Assembly: GCA_902363455.1 (NCBI GenBank)
Contig: CABJAC010000004.1
Location: forward strand, 1-64,000
Reading direction: 5' to 3'
From: Caryophanales bacterium
Lineage (GTDB): Bacteria > Bacillota > Bacilli > Exiguobacteriales > Exiguobacteriaceae
DNA: 64,000 nt
The notes beneath the pieces were generated by a model. It ran no database searches, was not told where the DNA came from, and was given only the letters and a program-made list of their open reading frames with translations. Below, piece by piece: positions 1 through 7,933 of the stretch; within the stretch, counting starts at the first letter, position 1, and each line of letters opens with the position of its first letter. The position numbers and the translations under genes were made by a program.

Positions 1-101
1 CACTTCCCTCCGAAGAGTTCCGTGAGCTTCCTGCGCTCGACTTGCATGTATTAGGCACGCCGCCAGCGTTCGTCCTGAGCCAGGATCAAACTCTCCATAA
101 A
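1..101 (-). rRNA. rrs: 16S ribosomal RNA, 5' end (partial)
   Basis: Read on the minus strand, this is the conserved start of bacterial 16S rRNA: AGAGTTTGATCCTGGCTCAG, then GACGAACGCTGGCGGC and the conserved stretch leading to variable region V1. The mature 5' end should lie near position 101, where TTTATGGAG precedes the conserved block. The gene runs off the left edge of the window. Confidence 0.97.
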
Positions 102-233
102 GTGTTTGACTTGCTCGTTGTGTGACCGAGGTCACGTTGACGAAGCTTGCGCTTCATTCATTGTTTGTATCCGAAGATACGTTTTTTGCCTCATCGTTCA
201 GTTTTCAAAGTTCGTCATCGTTTGTTTTGAAAA
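102..233 (-). promoter_or_regulatory. rRNA leader with boxA-like antitermination element
   Basis: This is the transcribed spacer between the last tRNA gene and the 16S gene. At 196-213 the minus strand reads GAACTTTGAAAACTGAAC, close to the boxA-type sequence found ahead of Bacillus rRNA genes. I see no -35/-10 pair here, so the rRNA is probably transcribed from the promoters upstream of tRNA-Asn through all ten tRNA genes. Confidence 0.6.
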
Positions 234-310
<77 letters not shown>

Positions 311-329
311 GTCAAAAGCAAACAAAATA

Positions 330-406
330 TGGTGCACCCTGAGAGATTCGAACTCCCGACCCCTTGATTCGTAGTCAAGTACTCTATCCAGCTGAGCTAA
401 GGGTGC
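330..406 (-). tRNA. tRNA-Arg (ACG anticodon)
   Basis: A 77-nt cloverleaf with acceptor GCACCCT, anticodon loop CTACGAA (anticodon ACG, expected to become ICG and read CGU/CGC/CGA), T-loop GTTCGAATC and an encoded CCA. Confidence 0.96.
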
Positions 407-410
407 GATA

Positions 411-496
411 TGGTGCGGTCGAGAGGACTTGAACCTCCACAGTGTTGCCACCACTAGGCCCTCAACCTAGCGCGTCTACCATTCCGCCACGACCGC
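411..496 (-). tRNA. tRNA-Leu (GAG anticodon)
   Basis: An 86-nt class II tRNA with a long variable arm, acceptor GCGGTCG, anticodon loop TTGAGGG (anticodon GAG), T-loop GTTCAAGTC and an encoded CCA. Confidence 0.96.
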
Positions 497-525
497 AAAT
501 ATAAAGTTAATTTAAAATTAAAAAA

Positions 526-601
526 TGGTGTGTCATGCAGGATTCGAACCTGCGACCCTCTGATTAAAAGTCAGATGCTCTACCAACTGAGCTAATGACA
601 C
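526..601 (-). tRNA. tRNA-Lys (TTT anticodon)
   Basis: A 76-nt cloverleaf with acceptor GTGTCAT, anticodon loop CTTTTAA (anticodon TTT), T-loop GTTCGAATC and an encoded CCA. Confidence 0.96.
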
Positions 602-607
602 GAAAAA

Positions 608-679
608 CTGGGCTGGAAGGGATCGAACCTTCGCATGCTGGAATCAAAATCCAGTGCCTTACCACTTGGCCACAGCCCA
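608..679 (-). tRNA. tRNA-Gln (TTG anticodon)
   Basis: A 72-nt cloverleaf with acceptor TGGGCTG, anticodon loop TTTTGAT (anticodon TTG) and T-loop GTTCGATCC. It is the only tRNA of the cluster whose 3' CCA is not encoded: the discriminator G is followed by TTT. Confidence 0.95.
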
Positions 680-683
680 AAAA

Positions 684-759
684 TGGCGGTCCTGACGGGA
701 TTCGAACCCGCGATCTCCTGCGTGACAGGCAGGCATGTTAACCGCTACACCACAGGACC
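684..759 (-). tRNA. tRNA-Asp (GTC anticodon)
   Basis: A 76-nt cloverleaf with acceptor GGTCCTG, anticodon loop CTGTCAC (anticodon GTC), T-loop GTTCGAATC and an encoded CCA. Confidence 0.96.
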
Positions 760-793
760 ACATTTTTGTGAAACTTAAGTATGAAATTAAAAA

Positions 794-869
794 TGGTGGA
801 GGATGACGGGATCGAACCGCCGACCCTCTGCTTGTAAGGCAGATGCTCTCCCAGCTGAGCTAATCCTCC
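794..869 (-). tRNA. tRNA-Val (TAC anticodon)
   Basis: A 76-nt cloverleaf with acceptor GGAGGAT, anticodon loop CTTACAA (anticodon TAC), T-loop GTTCGATCC and an encoded CCA. Confidence 0.96.
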
Positions 870-873
870 AAAA

Positions 874-948
874 TGGTGACCCGTACGGGAATCGAACCCG
901 TGATACCGCCGTGAAAGGGCGGTGTCTTAACCGCTTGACCAACGGGCC
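874..948 (-). tRNA. tRNA-Glu (TTC anticodon)
   Basis: A 75-nt cloverleaf with acceptor GGCCCGT, which pairs with ACGGGTC through one G-U pair, anticodon loop CTTTCAC (anticodon TTC), T-loop GTTCGATTC and an encoded CCA. Confidence 0.96.
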
Positions 949-996
949 ATTTAAAACTGATAATTATTCTCAAGTAACAAATTCACATAAGAGGTC

Positions 997-1088
997 TGGC
1001 GGAGATGGAGGGATTCGAACCCTCGCACCAGTTTCCCGGCCTACACCCTTAGCAGGGGCGCCCCTTATAGCCACTTGGGTACATCTCC
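997..1088 (-). tRNA. tRNA-Ser (GCT anticodon)
   Basis: A 92-nt class II tRNA with a long variable arm, acceptor GGAGATG, anticodon loop CTGCTAA (anticodon GCT), T-loop GTTCGAATC and an encoded CCA. Confidence 0.96.
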
Positions 1089-1096
1089 AAAGATAA

Positions 1097-1171
1097 TGGC
1101 TCCGCAAGTAGGATTTGAACCTACGACCTACCGGTTAACAGCCGGTTGCTCTACCACTGAGCTATTGCGGA
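1097..1171 (-). tRNA. tRNA-Asn (GTT anticodon)
   Basis: A 75-nt cloverleaf with acceptor TCCGCAA, anticodon loop CTGTTAA (anticodon GTT), T-loop GTTCAAATC and an encoded CCA. It is the first gene of the tRNA-16S transcription unit. Confidence 0.96.
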
Positions 1172-1200
1172 ACGTGACGTTCGTTTCAGAACACTTTTCT

Positions 1201-1229
1201 ATATTAGCAACTTTCTTTCTCTTCGTCAA
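1201..1229 (-). promoter_or_regulatory. P2-type promoter of the tRNA/rRNA unit
   Basis: On the minus strand TTGACG (1224-1229), a 17-base spacer and TAATAT (1201-1206) form a strong sigma-A promoter about 25 bases upstream of tRNA-Asn. Confidence 0.85.
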
Positions 1230-1295
1230 TGCTTTTTTAAAAAAGTTTTTAGTGACGAGAAGTTGTTTAGTTGCTGTCGTTTTGACGACTTCTAT

Positions 1296-1324
1296 AATTT
1301 ATCATGCTCCGAAATGAACGTCAA
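1296..1324 (-). promoter_or_regulatory. P1-type promoter of the tRNA/rRNA unit
   Basis: On the minus strand TTGACG (1319-1324), a 17-base spacer and TAAATT (1296-1301) form the upstream member of a tandem promoter pair, the usual arrangement for rrn operons. Its -35 box overlaps the stop codon of the SprT-like gene at 1321-1323. Confidence 0.75.
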
Positions 1325-1761
1325 CTACTTTTGTAAAAAATCTTTCCACGACATCGTCCGCAACGATAACGTTCCGTATTCATCCGTCTTTTCCTTCTAT
1401 ATAATGTCCTGCATTTTTTGCATTCATATACATACATCTTTTTTTCATTTTCTTTTAAACGTGGACTGTAACGTAACCCACCGTACCGGTTCAACCACTC
1501 CTTAAAATCCGAATCTTGGTGCCGATGCCCCATTCCGCGTAAGTGTAAATGATAGTGACACAGCTCATGGATAACGATCCCCCGAAAGATTTTTAAATCC
1601 ATCAGGTACTGCCGATTGAAGTCCAAATGATGATCCGCCAAAAAATAGCGCCCGCCGGTTGTCTTCAAACGGTCGTTAAAAATAGCTTTGTGTTCAAAAG
1701 GTAAAGCAAACACGTCGAGCGAAAGCTGCTCGACGTATTGCTGTAATTGTTCATTCGTCAT
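1321..1761 (-). CDS. ydcK: SprT-like zinc metallopeptidase-fold protein
   Basis: A 146-residue protein of the SprT family, whose members carry a zincin-type zinc site and whose bacterial role is poorly defined. The zinc-binding helix motif HELCH appears in the middle of the protein (after VI, followed by YHLH), and the C-terminal part has four cysteines in CxxC pairs (CKKC and CGRC) that could form a zinc ribbon. The ATG overlaps the tex stop codon (ATGA), so the two are translationally coupled, as in the Bacillus ydcI-ydcK arrangement. Its stop codon lies inside the -35 region of the following tRNA/rRNA promoter. Confidence 0.85.
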   Translation of the reverse strand: MTNEQLQQYVEQLSLDVFALPFEHKAIFNDRLKTTGGRYFLADHHLDFNRQYLMDLKIFRGIVIHELCHYHLHLRGMGHRHQDSDFKEWLNRYGGLRYSPRLKENEKKMYVYECKKCRTLYRRKRRMNTERYRCGRCRGKIFYKSS

Positions 1762-3878
1762 GAAGGATTCACCATCGTCAATCCGATACGTCCGCGTTCC
1801 GGCTCAACACTCGTCACCCACACCGTTACGATGTCTCCGACAGCGATGACATCAAGCGGATGCTTGACCCGTTTTTTACTGAGCTTCGAAATATGAACGA
1901 GACCACTCTCTTTGACCCCGATGTCGACAAATGCACCAAAGTCGAGGACATTCCGCACTGTTCCCTGAAATTCCATTCCGACTTGAATCATATCAAGTGA
2001 TAAGACATCTTGGCGAAGAAGCGGTTTATCGAGTGCTTCCCGCGGATCACGTTCCGGACGCTGTAAGGCTTCAATAATATCCCGCAACGTCGGTTCACCG
2101 ACTTCAAGTAATTGAGCTGTCTCAGATACAGAAAGTTCCCCAAGCCGAGAGCGCAAGCTGTCTGTTCCGACTGTCTGTAACGATAAATCAAGTTGCTTGA
2201 ATAATAATTCGACGGTTTTATACTGCTCCGGATGAATCGGTGTCCGGTCGAGCGGATGACTGCCTTCCGGGATTCGTAAGAAGCCTGCTGCCTGTTCATA
2301 CGCTTTCGCCCCGAGACGCGGGACTTTCAACAATTCCTTCCGTGATTCGAAAGCCCCCAGTTCCGATCGGCGTTCGACGATCTTCTTCGCCGTCGCTTTT
2401 GTAATCCCCGCCACATAACCGAGTAACGACTCTGATGCCGTATTCACATCGACCCCGACCTGGTTAACGACCGTCTCAACGACAAAGTCGAGCGTCTCTT
2501 TTAACTTTGTCTGCGTGACATCATGTTGGTACTGTCCGACACCAACAGATTGCGGATCAACTTTGACGAGCTCCGCCAATGGATCCTGCAGTCGTCGTGC
2601 GATAGAGATTGCCGAACGTTGCTCGACCTGCAAATCCGGAAACTCGGTGCGTGCGATTTCAGATGCCGAATAAATACTGGCTCCCGCTTCATCAACGATC
2701 GTAAAGGCAATTTGATCGTGCCCCTTGATCCAGTCGGCGACAAACGATTCCGTCTCACGGGAAGCCGTCCCGTTCCCGATCGCAATCAATTCAATCCCGT
2801 AACGGTTGACAAGTTTCGTTAAGACTTGACGTGCCTCTTGCGCTTTTTGCTCCGACATCGTCAGATAGACGACACCAACTTCTTTCATTTCACCGGTTGG
2901 ATCAATGACCGCCCACTTGCAACCGGTCCGGTACGCAGGATCAAGACCGAGCATGACCTTCCCTTTCATCGGTGGCTGCATATACAATTGCCGTAAGTTT
3001 TTCCCGAACACTTCAATCGCTTGGTTTTCCGCCTTTTCCGTCAACTCATTCCGTAGTTCACGTTCGATTGCCGGAAACACTGATTTCTTGTAACCCGTGT
3101 GGACGGCTTCCTCGACTAAGCGGCGTTTTTGTTCCGCCAATCGGTTAAATGGACGGAGCAGATACGGAAGAATTTGCTGTTCTTCCAACACAATCTTCAC
3201 CGAGACGATTTTTAGGGCTTCTGCACGATTGATGGCTAATATCCGGTGCGGCACGATTTGGCGGATCCGTTCACTGTATTCGTAGTACTGGGCAAAAACA
3301 CTTTTTTCATCAACCGCGTCTTTTTTTAGTTTCGTGACGATATCGGAAAAACGATAGGCGGTTTTCCGGATGTGCTCCCGGACGCTCGCCTGTTCGCCCC
3401 ATTCTTCCGCGATGATGGCCTGTGCCCCGGCAATCGCTTCGCCTTCCCCGTGCGCTGCGACATACTGGTTAAATTGCTGTTCATCGTATGGCTTCGGTGA
3501 ACGTAAAAAGTCAGCAAAGGGTGTCAGTCCTGCTTCACGGGCAATTTCTGCTTTTGTTCTCCGCTTCGGACGAAACGGTAAGTATAAGTCTTCGATTTGT
3601 TGCAACGTCGTCGCTTCTTGTAAACCCCGGCTCAATTCAGGCGTCAAAACACCCTGCTCTTCGATTTTTCGGAGAACATCTTCTCGTTTGGTTTCCAGTT
3701 GCGTGATGCTTTTATGGCGGTCGAGGATCGCTTTGATTTCGACCTCATCGAGTTCACCGGTTTGTTCTTTACGGTATCTGGCGATAAACGGAATTGTCCC
3801 TCCGTCTTCCGTCAATTGTAAAACGGCTTTGACTTGTGCCGGTCTAATGTTCAATTCAGTTGCGATTCTCTTCTCCAT
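1758..3878 (-). CDS. tex: Tex family RNA-binding transcription accessory protein
   Basis: A 706-residue Tex protein: N-terminal helical Tex region (IRPAQV, IPFIARYRKE), a YqgF-like RNase H fold domain (MLGLDPAYRTG near residue 310), helix-hairpin-helix motifs in the middle (VNQVGVDVNTAS, GAFESRKEL) and a C-terminal S1 RNA-binding domain over about the last 75 residues (VLDFGAFVDIG). Tex binds nucleic acid and affects transcription and stress tolerance in several bacteria. A GTG nine bases upstream is in frame, but AGAGGTGAG is correctly spaced from the ATG at 3878. A promoter of its own (TATAAT at 3897-3902, TTTGTG at 3920-3925) lies immediately after the sigB terminator. Confidence 0.95.
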   Translation of the reverse strand: MEKRIATELNIRPAQVKAVLQLTEDGGTIPFIARYRKEQTGELDEVEIKAILDRHKSITQLETKREDVLRKIEEQGVLTPELSRGLQEATTLQQIEDLYLPFRPKRRTKAEIAREAGLTPFADFLRSPKPYDEQQFNQYVAAHGEGEAIAGAQAIIAEEWGEQASVREHIRKTAYRFSDIVTKLKKDAVDEKSVFAQYYEYSERIRQIVPHRILAINRAEALKIVSVKIVLEEQQILPYLLRPFNRLAEQKRRLVEEAVHTGYKKSVFPAIERELRNELTEKAENQAIEVFGKNLRQLYMQPPMKGKVMLGLDPAYRTGCKWAVIDPTGEMKEVGVVYLTMSEQKAQEARQVLTKLVNRYGIELIAIGNGTASRETESFVADWIKGHDQIAFTIVDEAGASIYSASEIARTEFPDLQVEQRSAISIARRLQDPLAELVKVDPQSVGVGQYQHDVTQTKLKETLDFVVETVVNQVGVDVNTASESLLGYVAGITKATAKKIVERRSELGAFESRKELLKVPRLGAKAYEQAAGFLRIPEGSHPLDRTPIHPEQYKTVELLFKQLDLSLQTVGTDSLRSRLGELSVSETAQLLEVGEPTLRDIIEALQRPERDPREALDKPLLRQDVLSLDMIQVGMEFQGTVRNVLDFGAFVDIGVKESGLVHISKLSKKRVKHPLDVIAVGDIVTVWVTSVEPERGRIGLTMVNPS

Positions 3879-3896
3879 TTTCCTCACCTCTGTTTC

Positions 3897-3925
3897 ATTA
3901 TACCGAAGAATGGACGGGACACAAA
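3897..3925 (-). promoter_or_regulatory. Putative tex promoter
   Basis: On the minus strand TTTGTG, 17 bases and TATAAT end about 20 bases before the tex start. It begins in the U-tract of the sigB terminator, so tex can be transcribed independently of sigB. Confidence 0.55.
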
Positions 3926-3955
3926 AAAAGACCGATGCATCCGCATCAGTCTTTT
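3923..3955 (-). terminator. Rho-independent terminator of the rsbV-rsbW-sigB operon
   Basis: On the minus strand AAAAGACTGATGC and GCATCGGTCTTTTTTT form a hairpin with a U-tract. The sigB stop codon (3946-3948) lies within the 5' arm. Confidence 0.85.
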
Positions 3956-4743
3956 GAAAATACTTCGTTTGGTTCTACTTTGATTGCTTCGCGTAGCTTT
4001 TGAAGCGCGCGGCGTTGAAGACGGGAGACATGCATCTGTGAAATACCGAGTAATTCCCCAGTTTCCTTTTGACTCATGTTCCGGTAATACGCACATTCCA
4101 AAATCGAACGTTCCCGATCCGTCAAAACAGCAAACGCTTTTTCAAGAATCAGCTTTTGGTCAACGGAATCATATCCATTTTCCTGATTACCGACGAGGTC
4201 AAGCAAGGTCACTGTGCTGCCTTCTTGATCCGCTTCAATCGAACTATCGACAGACAAAGCTTGGTAACTTTTCCCCATTTCCAGTGTCTCGAGGACTTCC
4301 TCTTCCGATACTTCCAATCGAGCTGCAATCTCATCAATACGCGGTGAACGTTGCAGTTCTGTCGTCAATTCTTCGACGGCTTTTTTGATTTTCGGTCCAA
4401 GTTCCTTAATACGACGCGGAACGTGAACACTCCATGTCTTATCACGGATAAATCGTTTGATTTCTCCGATGATCGTCGGCACAGCAAATGATTCAAAACT
4501 CCGACCAAACTCTTTATCAAAACGGCGCAGGGCGGCAAGCAACCCAATCATTCCGACTTGAACGAGATCATCATGAATCGGACGGCCACGTGAGAACTTA
4601 CGAGCCAGTGCCTCGACAAGATCCGAGTAACGGGCCAGTAAAGCAGCATGGACTTCTTCATCTTGGTCATCTTGTTGGTATAGGTCAATTAGTCGAAGGA
4701 CTTCGTCATCACTGTGATGGCGTTGTTGAGACTTTGCTGGCAC
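3946..4743 (-). CDS. sigB: General stress sigma factor SigB
   Basis: RNA polymerase sigma-70 family factor of the SigB/SigF group, 265 residues. It has the region 2 block PTIIGEIKRFIRDKTWSVHV, the region 3 start PRRIKELGPKIK and a C-terminal region 4 helix-turn-helix (SQKETGELLGISQMHVSRLQ). It should direct polymerase to GTTT/GGGTAT-type stress promoters once released from RsbW. The longer frame starts at 4758, but GAGGTGGG lies five bases before the GTG at 4743, which I chose; the gene then overlaps rsbW by 35 bases, implying translational coupling. No rsbX follows. Confidence 0.95.
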   Translation of the reverse strand: MPAKSQQRHHSDDEVLRLIDLYQQDDQDEEVHAALLARYSDLVEALARKFSRGRPIHDDLVQVGMIGLLAALRRFDKEFGRSFESFAVPTIIGEIKRFIRDKTWSVHVPRRIKELGPKIKKAVEELTTELQRSPRIDEIAARLEVSEEEVLETLEMGKSYQALSVDSSIEADQEGSTVTLLDLVGNQENGYDSVDQKLILEKAFAVLTDRERSILECAYYRNMSQKETGELLGISQMHVSRLQRRALQKLREAIKVEPNEVFSKD

Positions 4744-5191
4744 TTTGACCCACCTCATCTCTATTCATATATTTTGTCATATGGACAGTGACGCCGTTTG
4801 CTTTCTCGATCGTGACTTGATCCATGAGTGCTTCAATCATTAAGATCCCTAGTCCCCCCTCGTGCAGAGAGTCTAAATCATGTGATTCTGTAATCGGTTC
4901 ACTTTGGCGTTTGACGCTGTCTTTATCAAACGTCACACCGTTGTCTTTAACGATGATTTCAAGGCGGTCATCCGGGTAGACATTACATGTCAGTGCCATC
5001 GATCCGTCTTTCTCATCTTCATATGCGTGTTGCACGGCATTTGCACATGCTTCAGAAACAGCAATTTTGATGTCTTCGATATCATCGTATGTGTAACCCA
5101 TTCGATTTGCGACACCTGAAACTGTCAATCGTGCGATGGCAACATATTCCGGTTTTGCCGGGAGTGTCATTTCAAGTTGTTCGTTCTTCAT
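4709..5191 (-). CDS. rsbW: Anti-sigma-B factor and serine kinase RsbW
   Basis: A 160-residue GHKL-type ATPase that binds SigB and also phosphorylates RsbV. Visible ATP-binding motifs are the N box (SEACANAVQHAY, about residues 46-57), the G1 box (DNGV, about 93) and the G2 region (EGGLGILMIEAL, about 118). It overlaps rsbV by four bases (ATGA) and sigB by 35, so the three are made in fixed proportion, as the partner-switching mechanism requires. Confidence 0.95.
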   Translation of the reverse strand: MKNEQLEMTLPAKPEYVAIARLTVSGVANRMGYTYDDIEDIKIAVSEACANAVQHAYEDEKDGSMALTCNVYPDDRLEIIVKDNGVTFDKDSVKRQSEPITESHDLDSLHEGGLGILMIEALMDQVTIEKANGVTVHMTKYMNRDEVGQSASKVSTTPSQ

Positions 5192-5514
5192 TGCGTCCCA
5201 CCTCGTACACCACTGTCGATTGTAATGATGCTAGAAAGACCTGTGATTTCGAACAGACGGCGAATACGTTCCGATACACCGACGAGTGTAAACGATGTTC
5301 CGTTTTTCTTTGATGCCTTAAGTGCACCAACAAACACGCCGAGACCTGTTGAATCCATGTAATGAATTTCATCTAAATGTACGACGACATCATTGGCTTC
5401 AACGGCTGGTACAAGTTCTTGACGAAGTTTCGGTGCTGTATACGTATCAATCTCTCCTGCGATATAGAGATGTGTCTGACCATCCAGTTGCTCTGTTTTA
5501 ATTGTTAAATCCAT
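5188..5514 (-). CDS. rsbV: Anti-sigma factor antagonist RsbV
   Basis: A 108-residue STAS-domain protein that, when unphosphorylated, takes RsbW away from SigB. The phosphorylatable serine is Ser55 in MDSTGLG. The upstream in-frame codons (MRRNLK) are the ribosome binding site read through: GAGGAGG lies nine bases before the ATG at 5514. It is the first gene of the operon. No RsbU-type phosphatase and no RsbRST module are in the window, so the activator that dephosphorylates RsbV must lie elsewhere. Confidence 0.95.
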   Translation of the reverse strand: MDLTIKTEQLDGQTHLYIAGEIDTYTAPKLRQELVPAVEANDVVVHLDEIHYMDSTGLGVFVGALKASKKNGTSFTLVGVSERIRRLFEITGLSSIITIDSGVRGGTQ

Positions 5515-5615
5515 CTTCAAGTTCCTCCTCAAGGAAAATCTGCTATGTGTTCTCTCTATCTATTTCATCTATTTTTCGGAACGACCCTTCTTAAAGAAAA
5601 GGTCACTCTGACATA

Positions 5616-5641
5616 ATTCCCGGATTCAAACATTTTTAAAC
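5616..5641 (-). promoter_or_regulatory. Sigma-B-type promoter of rsbV-rsbW-sigB
   Basis: On the minus strand GTTTAA (5636-5641), 14 bases and GGGAAT (5616-5621) match the Bacillus sigma-B consensus GTTTAA-N12-14-GGGWAW. It lies about 100 bases ahead of rsbV and would give the positive autoregulation known for this locus. A GACC/GGTC stem-loop follows in the leader (5585-5606) without a U-tract, so it is not an obvious terminator. Confidence 0.75.
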
Positions 5642-5714
5642 CGCTTTTTAAAAAAATGTTCAAAAAAAGTCGTATACAGATGTATCGACTCTTCTCTCTT
5701 CTCTATGTAAGTGC

Positions 5715-6065
5715 CTAAAAATCAATCAAGCCTAGGCTGATCGCGACGGCACTGTTTACTTTCATCATTGTGTCCGGATCTAGATGTGTGACTTTATCCG
5801 TTAGACGGCGTTTGTCGATTGTACGGACCTGCTCAAGTAGGATGACCGAATCACGTTCTAATCCGTGTCGCTCTCGATATACTTCCACATGGGTCGGTAG
5901 TTTGGCTTTGTCGATTTGTGCCGTAATCGCAGCTACGATTACAGTTGGGCTGAATCGGTTACCAATATCATTTTGTAGGACAAGGACAGGACGAACGCCT
6001 CCTTGTTCCGATCCGACCACAGGTGACAAATTTGCATAAAACACGTCGCCACGTTTGACTATCAA
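5715..6065 (-). CDS. ndoA: Type II toxin, MazF/EndoA endoribonuclease
   Basis: A 116-residue MazF-family mRNA interferase, very close to Bacillus EndoA, which cuts U^ACAU sites. The family motifs [20 protein letters not shown] and RPVLVLQND are at the N-terminus and TVIVAAIT follows. The start is a TTG at 6065 preceded by GGGGTG six bases upstream; it follows the antitoxin stop after three bases. Downstream is the sigB operon, the same neighbourhood as in other Bacillales. Confidence 0.95.
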   Translation of the reverse strand: MIVKRGDVFYANLSPVVGSEQGGVRPVLVLQNDIGNRFSPTVIVAAITAQIDKAKLPTHVEVYRERHGLERDSVILLEQVRTIDKRRLTDKVTHLDPDTMMKVNSAVAISLGLIDF

Positions 6066-6068
6066 AGC

Positions 6069-6293
6069 TTACACCCCGCTTACTTGACGTAGGAGCGAGA
6101 ACTCCGCCTCCGTTTCAATCTGGAACATTTCGCCAACGATTGATAAATTGATCGCTGCCATCTCTTCGTAACCACGTTTCAATTCCTCACGTAGCTGACG
6201 CTTGCGTTCTTCGGTCGTATGGTTCGACTTCATCCCAATCGTCTCCTTCGCTACATTTCGTTCAACAAATTGCTTTTCCCGTTGTTGGACCAA
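6069..6293 (-). CDS. ndoAI: Antitoxin EndoAI (MazE-like)
   Basis: The C-terminal half (RGYEEMAAINLSIVGEMFQIE...LLRQVSG) matches the toxin-binding part of Bacillus EndoAI. As read here the protein has 74 residues, about 20 fewer than usual, and the N-terminal ribbon-helix-helix strand is short or atypical. The TTG at 6293 is the first usual start codon after an in-frame TAA; GGAGG lies ten bases before it. An ATT codon two codons earlier is the alternative. Both genes of this pair seem to use TTG starts, which would keep expression low. Confidence 0.8.
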   Translation of the reverse strand: MVQQREKQFVERNVAKETIGMKSNHTTEERKRQLREELKRGYEEMAAINLSIVGEMFQIETEAEFSLLRQVSGV

Positions 6294-6433
6294 GATAATG
6301 GCACCTCCAGATTCACTGAAACCTTAACGAACGACTCACTTTCTACTTCAATATATCAGTCGAATTCAGAAAATACAATCAAAATTCAAACAAATAACAT
6401 TTTTTTACCATCATATTGATGTCTTTTCAAAAA

Positions 6434-7507
6434 CTAAACACGGGGCACTCGTTTGGAGAATTGGCAGAGAACCTCATAATTGATCGTTCCAAGCCAATGG
6501 GCCGCCTCATCAATCGGGGCACCCGGACCGATCAACGTTACTTCCGTCCCGATCGGATAGTCACGCGGCAGACGAATCATTAAGCGGTCCATGCAGACGC
6601 GGCCGACGATTTCGCACGGATAATCGTCAACGAGTAACGAATAACCTTGAAACTTACGGGACCAACCATCCGCGTACCCGATCGGTACCGTTCCGATCCA
6701 TTCATCCGTCGGTGCCGTATACGTCGCTCCGTAACTGATTGTTTGACCCGGTTCAACACGTTTGACCTGCATCAGACGACTTTTTAACGAGAAAGCCGGC
6801 TTCAAAAAATCATAATATGGAATCATTTCATCTGACGGCATGGCCCCGTATAATGCGATGCCGATCCGCACGACATTAAACGGTTCTTGTCCGACAAGAC
6901 GAATCGCACCTGCCGAATTGGCAGCATGGATATAACGAATATCGGGCACCTGTTCAACAAAACGCAGAAATACGGTTTGTTGCGCATCAAACAAACGGCT
7001 GTTTAATTCATCCGCTGTCGCGAAGTGGGTATAGATCCCTTCTAGTTCCATCACATCTGCGTCAAGTTCTTTTAAGACGGCATCCAACTCTTCAAGGGTC
7101 TGTAAGCCAAGCCGTCCCATCCCGCTGTCGACTTTGATATGGATCCGTAAATGATCAACGTCTGTTAAATGCTGTTTCGCTTCACGCAACCACTCTTCTG
7201 AAAAAACAGGTACGGCGACATCATAGTTCGAAGCGATTGGCGCATGTTCCGGCAAAAGCGTTTCAAGCATTAAAATCGGTGCCTGAATTCCCGCTTCCCG
7301 CAGTTCAATCGCTTCTTCCAGCAAAGCGACCGCCAGCAAATCTGCTCCGTTTGCCAAAGCAATTTCTGCGACGGTGACGGCACCATGTCCATATCCATCC
7401 GCTTTGACGACCGCCATCATTGTCTGTCGCCCTATCCGCGCTTTAATTTCCCGTACGTTATGCGCGATTGCATCGCGGTCAATTTCTATCCAAGTTGGTC
7501 GATACAT
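6434..7507 (-). CDS. alr: Alanine racemase
   Basis: A 357-residue PLP enzyme (type III fold) that interconverts L- and D-alanine for peptidoglycan. The PLP lysine is Lys35 in VVKADGYGHG; the catalytic tyrosine is in SYGATY about residue 257. AGGAG is placed five bases before the ATG, inside the end of acpS (29-base overlap). The acpS-alr-ndoAI-ndoA order is common in Firmicutes. Confidence 0.96.
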   Translation of the reverse strand: MYRPTWIEIDRDAIAHNVREIKARIGRQTMMAVVKADGYGHGAVTVAEIALANGADLLAVALLEEAIELREAGIQAPILMLETLLPEHAPIASNYDVAVPVFSEEWLREAKQHLTDVDHLRIHIKVDSGMGRLGLQTLEELDAVLKELDADVMELEGIYTHFATADELNSRLFDAQQTVFLRFVEQVPDIRYIHAANSAGAIRLVGQEPFNVVRIGIALYGAMPSDEMIPYYDFLKPAFSLKSRLMQVKRVEPGQTISYGATYTAPTDEWIGTVPIGYADGWSRKFQGYSLLVDDYPCEIVGRVCMDRLMIRLPRDYPIGTEVTLIGPGAPIDEAAHWLGTINYEVLCQFSKRVPRV

Positions 7508-7865
7508 CTGAACTCCTCTTTTCTAATAAGACTTGCGCAGCTGCATAATGATCGGAATGCGTGATCGACAGATGAATCATCCCGTCAAACGGTCCGGTCA
7601 TGACAGGTCGTCCCGATGCTTCGTTCAATACTTCAAGATCAAGCCAGGAGACTTCGGCACCGATACCCGTTCCGAATGCTTTGACGAACGCTTCTTTTGC
7701 TGCAAATCGACCTGCGAGATACTCCAACTGCCGTCCGGATGACAAAGTGTCAAAACGTTTTTGTTCTTCTGCCGTCAAGATTCGCTTGACGATTCGTGGC
7801 TGACGTTCTATCGTCTGTTGCATTTGTTTCAGTTCCACGAGATCCAGTCCTATTCCGAAAATCAT
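7479..7865 (-). CDS. acpS: Holo-[acyl-carrier-protein] synthase
   Basis: A 128-residue phosphopantetheinyl transferase that moves 4'-phosphopantetheine from CoA to apo-ACP. Mg-binding Asp8 is in IFGIGLDLVEL, and GRFAAKEAFVKAFG is the second signature. GGAGG lies eight bases before the ATG at 7865, so the 13 in-frame residues upstream are not used. The C-terminal tail is slightly longer than usual where it overlaps alr. Confidence 0.95.
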   Translation of the reverse strand: MIFGIGLDLVELKQMQQTIERQPRIVKRILTAEEQKRFDTLSSGRQLEYLAGRFAAKEAFVKAFGTGIGAEVSWLDLEVLNEASGRPVMTGPFDGMIHLSITHSDHYAAAQVLLEKRSSDVSTNLDRN

Positions 7866-7933
7866 TCTTGACGCCTCCACAGTTCTATTCTTCGCCATCT
7901 TCATATAGAATGAAGAGGAAGCGAGGTGTTGTC

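Noticed and set aside
5585..5606. GACC/GGTC stem-loop ahead of rsbV as terminator of ndoA
   Set aside because: No T-run follows on the minus strand, and it lies downstream of the sigma-B promoter, so it would block that operon.
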